Origin: RYN-230 sp963793825
GTDB lineage: Bacteria; Actinomycetota; Actinomycetes; Streptosporangiales; Streptosporangiaceae
Assembly (NCBI GenBank): GCA_963793825.1
Contig: CAWCBE010000007.1
Coordinates: 186,001-250,000 of the forward strand
Direction of reading: 5' to 3'
DNA: 64,000 nt
Under the pieces are notes generated by a model. That model saw only the letters and a list, made by a program, of their open reading frames with translations. It had not been told where the DNA came from and did not search any database. The position numbers and the translations under genes were made by a program. Below, piece by piece: positions 62,267 to 64,000 of the stretch (the first letter of the stretch is position 1; each line of letters begins with the position of its first letter).

Positions 62267-62962
62267 TCAGCCCGCCGGGCTCCCCGGAGCCGGAATGGCC
62301 TGGCGCGCTCTCGCCACGTGCAGCCGCACCGCGGTGTCCGGATCGGCGGCCACGCCGTCCGGATAGGCGAGTGCGGCATCGGCCAGCGCGCAGAACACCG
62401 CCGCGGCCACCACGGCACCGCCCTTCTCGGACACGTTGCTCAGCGCCGGCAGCCCGCTGGCCCGCAGCGCGTCCTTGGCTTCCGCGGCACCGACCAGGCC
62501 GGACGGCACACCGATGACCAGGGCCGGCTCCACATTCCGGGCCATGATCTCGTCCAGGGCCGCCGCCGCGCCGCCCACCAGCCACACGGCCCCCGGCCCG
62601 GCGTCGCCGAAAGCCAGCCGGACCGCGGCCGCCGGGCGGCTGATGCCTGCCGTGCGGGCCAGCCGGACGGTCAGGGTCTCCTCGCTCTTGCACACGACCC
62701 GGTACCCGGTGGCCCCGGCGGCCACCGCCGCAGTGTCGGCCGCCACGGATGCCCCGGCGGCGAGGGCCGCGACGGCCCCGGCCAGCACCTGCTCGTCGCA
62801 GACCAGGTCGGTCGCGTAGTCAAAGTCGGCGCTGGCCGCGATGACGTGCTCGGTCACCGCACGGCTCAGCGGGGCCAGCCGGCTGAGATCGATGCGCGAC
62901 CGCAGCACCCGGTAGGACTCGCTGTCCGGCACCCCGTCCCCCGGCACGGGCATCCCGTTCAC
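62267..62962 (-). CDS. cobH: Precorrin-8X methylmutase
   Basis: CobH/CbiC moves a methyl group from C-11 to C-12 of precorrin-8X to give hydrogenobyrinate in cobalamin synthesis. From GTG 62962 (GGAAGGGG upstream) the protein is 231 residues. Family segments are VTEHVIAASADFDYATDLVC, MARNVEPALVIGVPSGLVGA, and GLPALSNVSEKGGAVVAAAV. The frame is open for 90 bp more upstream, but that part is low-complexity. It is next to cysG on the same strand with a gap of 167 bp. Confidence 0.92.
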   Translation of the reverse strand: MNGMPVPGDGVPDSESYRVLRSRIDLSRLAPLSRAVTEHVIAASADFDYATDLVCDEQVLAGAVAALAAGASVAADTAAVAAGATGYRVVCKSEETLTVRLARTAGISRPAAAVRLAFGDAGPGAVWLVGGAAAALDEIMARNVEPALVIGVPSGLVGAAEAKDALRASGLPALSNVSEKGGAVVAAAVFCALADAALAYPDGVAADPDTAVRLHVARARQAIPAPGSPAG

Positions 62963-63427
62963 GGCCGACCCCTTCCAGCCCGTCACCGGCCGCCCCGGCC
63001 GGGTCACCCGCCCCGCCAGGCCCGCGCCGGTCCGGCTTTGCCCAGCCAGCATGGCACAGGGCGGCCAGGTGATGCCGCTCGATCACGCCGCAGACCGGCA
63101 GCACACCGCTACACTGTCCAAGCGCGCCCGTGGCTGCGTCCCCCGTCCGGTGGCTCACCGCAGTGCCGTGAGCCGCCCGGCAACCGGGCGGCGGCGGGAA
63201 TTTGCCGGGGCACACGTATGTGCTGACGAAGTCGGTCACCGGCAATGTCCCGGGTTCGCTGAATTTCCGGCCCACTGTCAGGAAACTCCCAGCCGGGGCC
63301 GGCCGACAGAATCCAGGTGGGACCGGTAGGACGGTTTTCGAACCGGCGGCAGGCACGCGAATGGAGAGTAGATGGGCGCCGAGGCCACAGGGGCGGACAG
63401 CCGCGCACGCGGGGCGGCGGCATCATC
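62963..63427. other. 465-bp divergent intergenic region with stacked hairpins
   Basis: No gene is credible here. Two hairpins follow each other: GGCTCAC (63152-63158) with GTGAGCC (63168-63174), and CCGCCCGG (63173-63180) with CCGGGCGG (63184-63191). GCACACGTATGTGC (63210-63223) is another short palindrome. The arrangement could be a structured leader of the plus-strand glycosyltransferase or a terminator. I looked for a cobalamin riboswitch for cobH on the minus strand and did not see its core. Confidence 0.5.
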
Positions 63428-64000
63428 ATGAGCAGTACCTGGACGGATGATCAGGTGATCGACGACGGTGCCGCGAAGACGTTCCTCGCGGAAGCCGGGG
63501 AAGCCGGGGAGAACCTGCCGCCCGTGGCCATCGTGATCGCCGCCTACAACGAGCAGGGCGTCATCGGCTCGGTCGTGGATGCCCTGCCGGACGCCATCTG
63601 CGGGCTCGCCACCCAGGCGGTGGTCGTGTCGGACGGCTCGAAGGACGAGACCGTCAGCGAGGCCCGGACGCACGGCGCCCTGGTGGCCGACGTGGCGGTG
63701 AACCGGGGCCAGGGAGCCGCCCTGCGCCTGGGGTACCGGCTCGCCCGGGAGGGCGGTGCGGAGTACATCGTCACCACGGACGCGGACGGCCAGTACAACC
63801 CAGCCGAGATGGAACGCGTCCTGGCCCCGGTGGTCGCCGGGCAGGCTGACTTTGTCACTGGCTCGCGGAAGCTCGGCAGCCAGGAGACCAAGGACCCGGT
63901 GCGCCGCCTCGGCACCTGGCTGTTCGCCGTCACGATCAGCGTCCTGACCGGAGAACGGATCACCGACACCTCGTTCGGGCTGCGGGCGATGCGAGCCGAG
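63428..64000 (+). CDS. Glycosyltransferase family 2, DPM1-like, cut by the window end
   Basis: The first 191 residues are visible. After 30 variable residues comes a GT-A fold of the dolichyl/polyprenyl-phosphate sugar transferase type: PVAIVIAAYNEQGVIGSVVD, VVVSDGSKDETV, NRGQGAALRLGYRLA, the DxD-like TTDADGQYNP and DFVTGSRKLG. Such enzymes transfer sugars to polyprenyl phosphate or to cell-wall polymers. The frame is open to position 64000 and the gene continues outside. The ATG 63428 has a weak ribosome site, so the start is uncertain. Confidence 0.88.
   Translation, partial: MSSTWTDDQVIDDGAAKTFLAEAGEAGENLPPVAIVIAAYNEQGVIGSVVDALPDAICGLATQAVVVSDGSKDETVSEARTHGALVADVAVNRGQGAALRLGYRLAREGGAEYIVTTDADGQYNPAEMERVLAPVVAGQADFVTGSRKLGSQETKDPVRRLGTWLFAVTISVLTGERITDTSFGLRAMRAE

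Noticed and set aside
62963..63427. Cobalamin riboswitch upstream of cobH
   Set aside because: The conserved core (CCGGT-type segment and CCCGCAACGGT) is not found on the minus strand.

Overview
The window is 64 kb of chromosome from a high-GC actinobacterium. Base composition is strongly GC-rich throughout. Gene order follows the actinobacterial core: recX-recA-DUF3046, then clgR-cinA-pgsA-rimO-rodZ-like-ftsK-rnj-dapA. Other markers are a LexA box of the GAAC-N4-GTTC type, a ClgR-type regulator and a SigE-family ECF sigma factor. I cannot place the genus; a soil-type filamentous lineage such as Streptosporangiales is an inference from gene content. No tRNA, rRNA, CRISPR array or complete insertion sequence was recognised.

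Layout. (1) 0.3-10.1 kb: recombination and repair core, with recX, recA (interrupted by a 437-residue intein carrying a LAGLIDADG endonuclease) and the large helicase lhr. (2) 10.4-28.3 kb: an accessory block between core genes. It holds a GH25 lysozyme-like gene, a P450, a polysaccharide mini-operon (small membrane protein, GT2 glycosyltransferase, lectin-like protein, UDP-GlcNAc 2-epimerase) bounded by a 22-bp direct repeat and a shrunken P450 copy, a phosphodiester-glycosidase lipoprotein, an ECF sigma/membrane partner pair, a ROK regulator facing a sugar ABC importer with a GH3 beta-N-acetylhexosaminidase-like gene, a decayed DUF4389 gene and an Rrf2 regulator. (3) 28.5-39.5 kb: core genes clgR to dapA, interrupted by remnants of a phosphonate-oxidation gene pair. 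(4) 39.7-43.6 kb: a cobalamin-riboswitch-controlled BtuF-C-D importer. (5) 43.6-64 kb: acyl-CoA dehydrogenase, HNH protein, prolyl oligopeptidase, a large regulator, MscS channel, truncated globin, EttA, diguanylate cyclase, SSB, HtrA-like protease, a pair of dynamin-type GTPases, siroheme/B12 genes (cysG, cobH) and the start of a GT2 gene cut by the window end.

Three patterns cut across the annotation. First, four unrelated genes (lhr, btuC, glbO, ssb) are each followed by a tandem array whose unit copies the last codons and stop codon of that gene (42, 74, 17 and 30 bp units). Second, a palindromic element of about 95 bp occurs three times plus a half copy, at gene 3' ends and inside a pseudogene. 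Third, several pseudogenes keep both ends of the gene but have lost the middle. Three otherwise intact genes (ROK regulator, diguanylate cyclase, cysG) carry one frameshift each in GC-rich runs, so either recent decay or sequencing error is possible.

Functionally, vitamin B12 recurs: an importer under a B12 riboswitch, plus tetrapyrrole C-methylation and precorrin-8X isomerisation genes. Amino-sugar metabolism also recurs, with UDP-GlcNAc epimerase plus glycosyltransferase and a sugar importer plus GH3 hexosaminidase.
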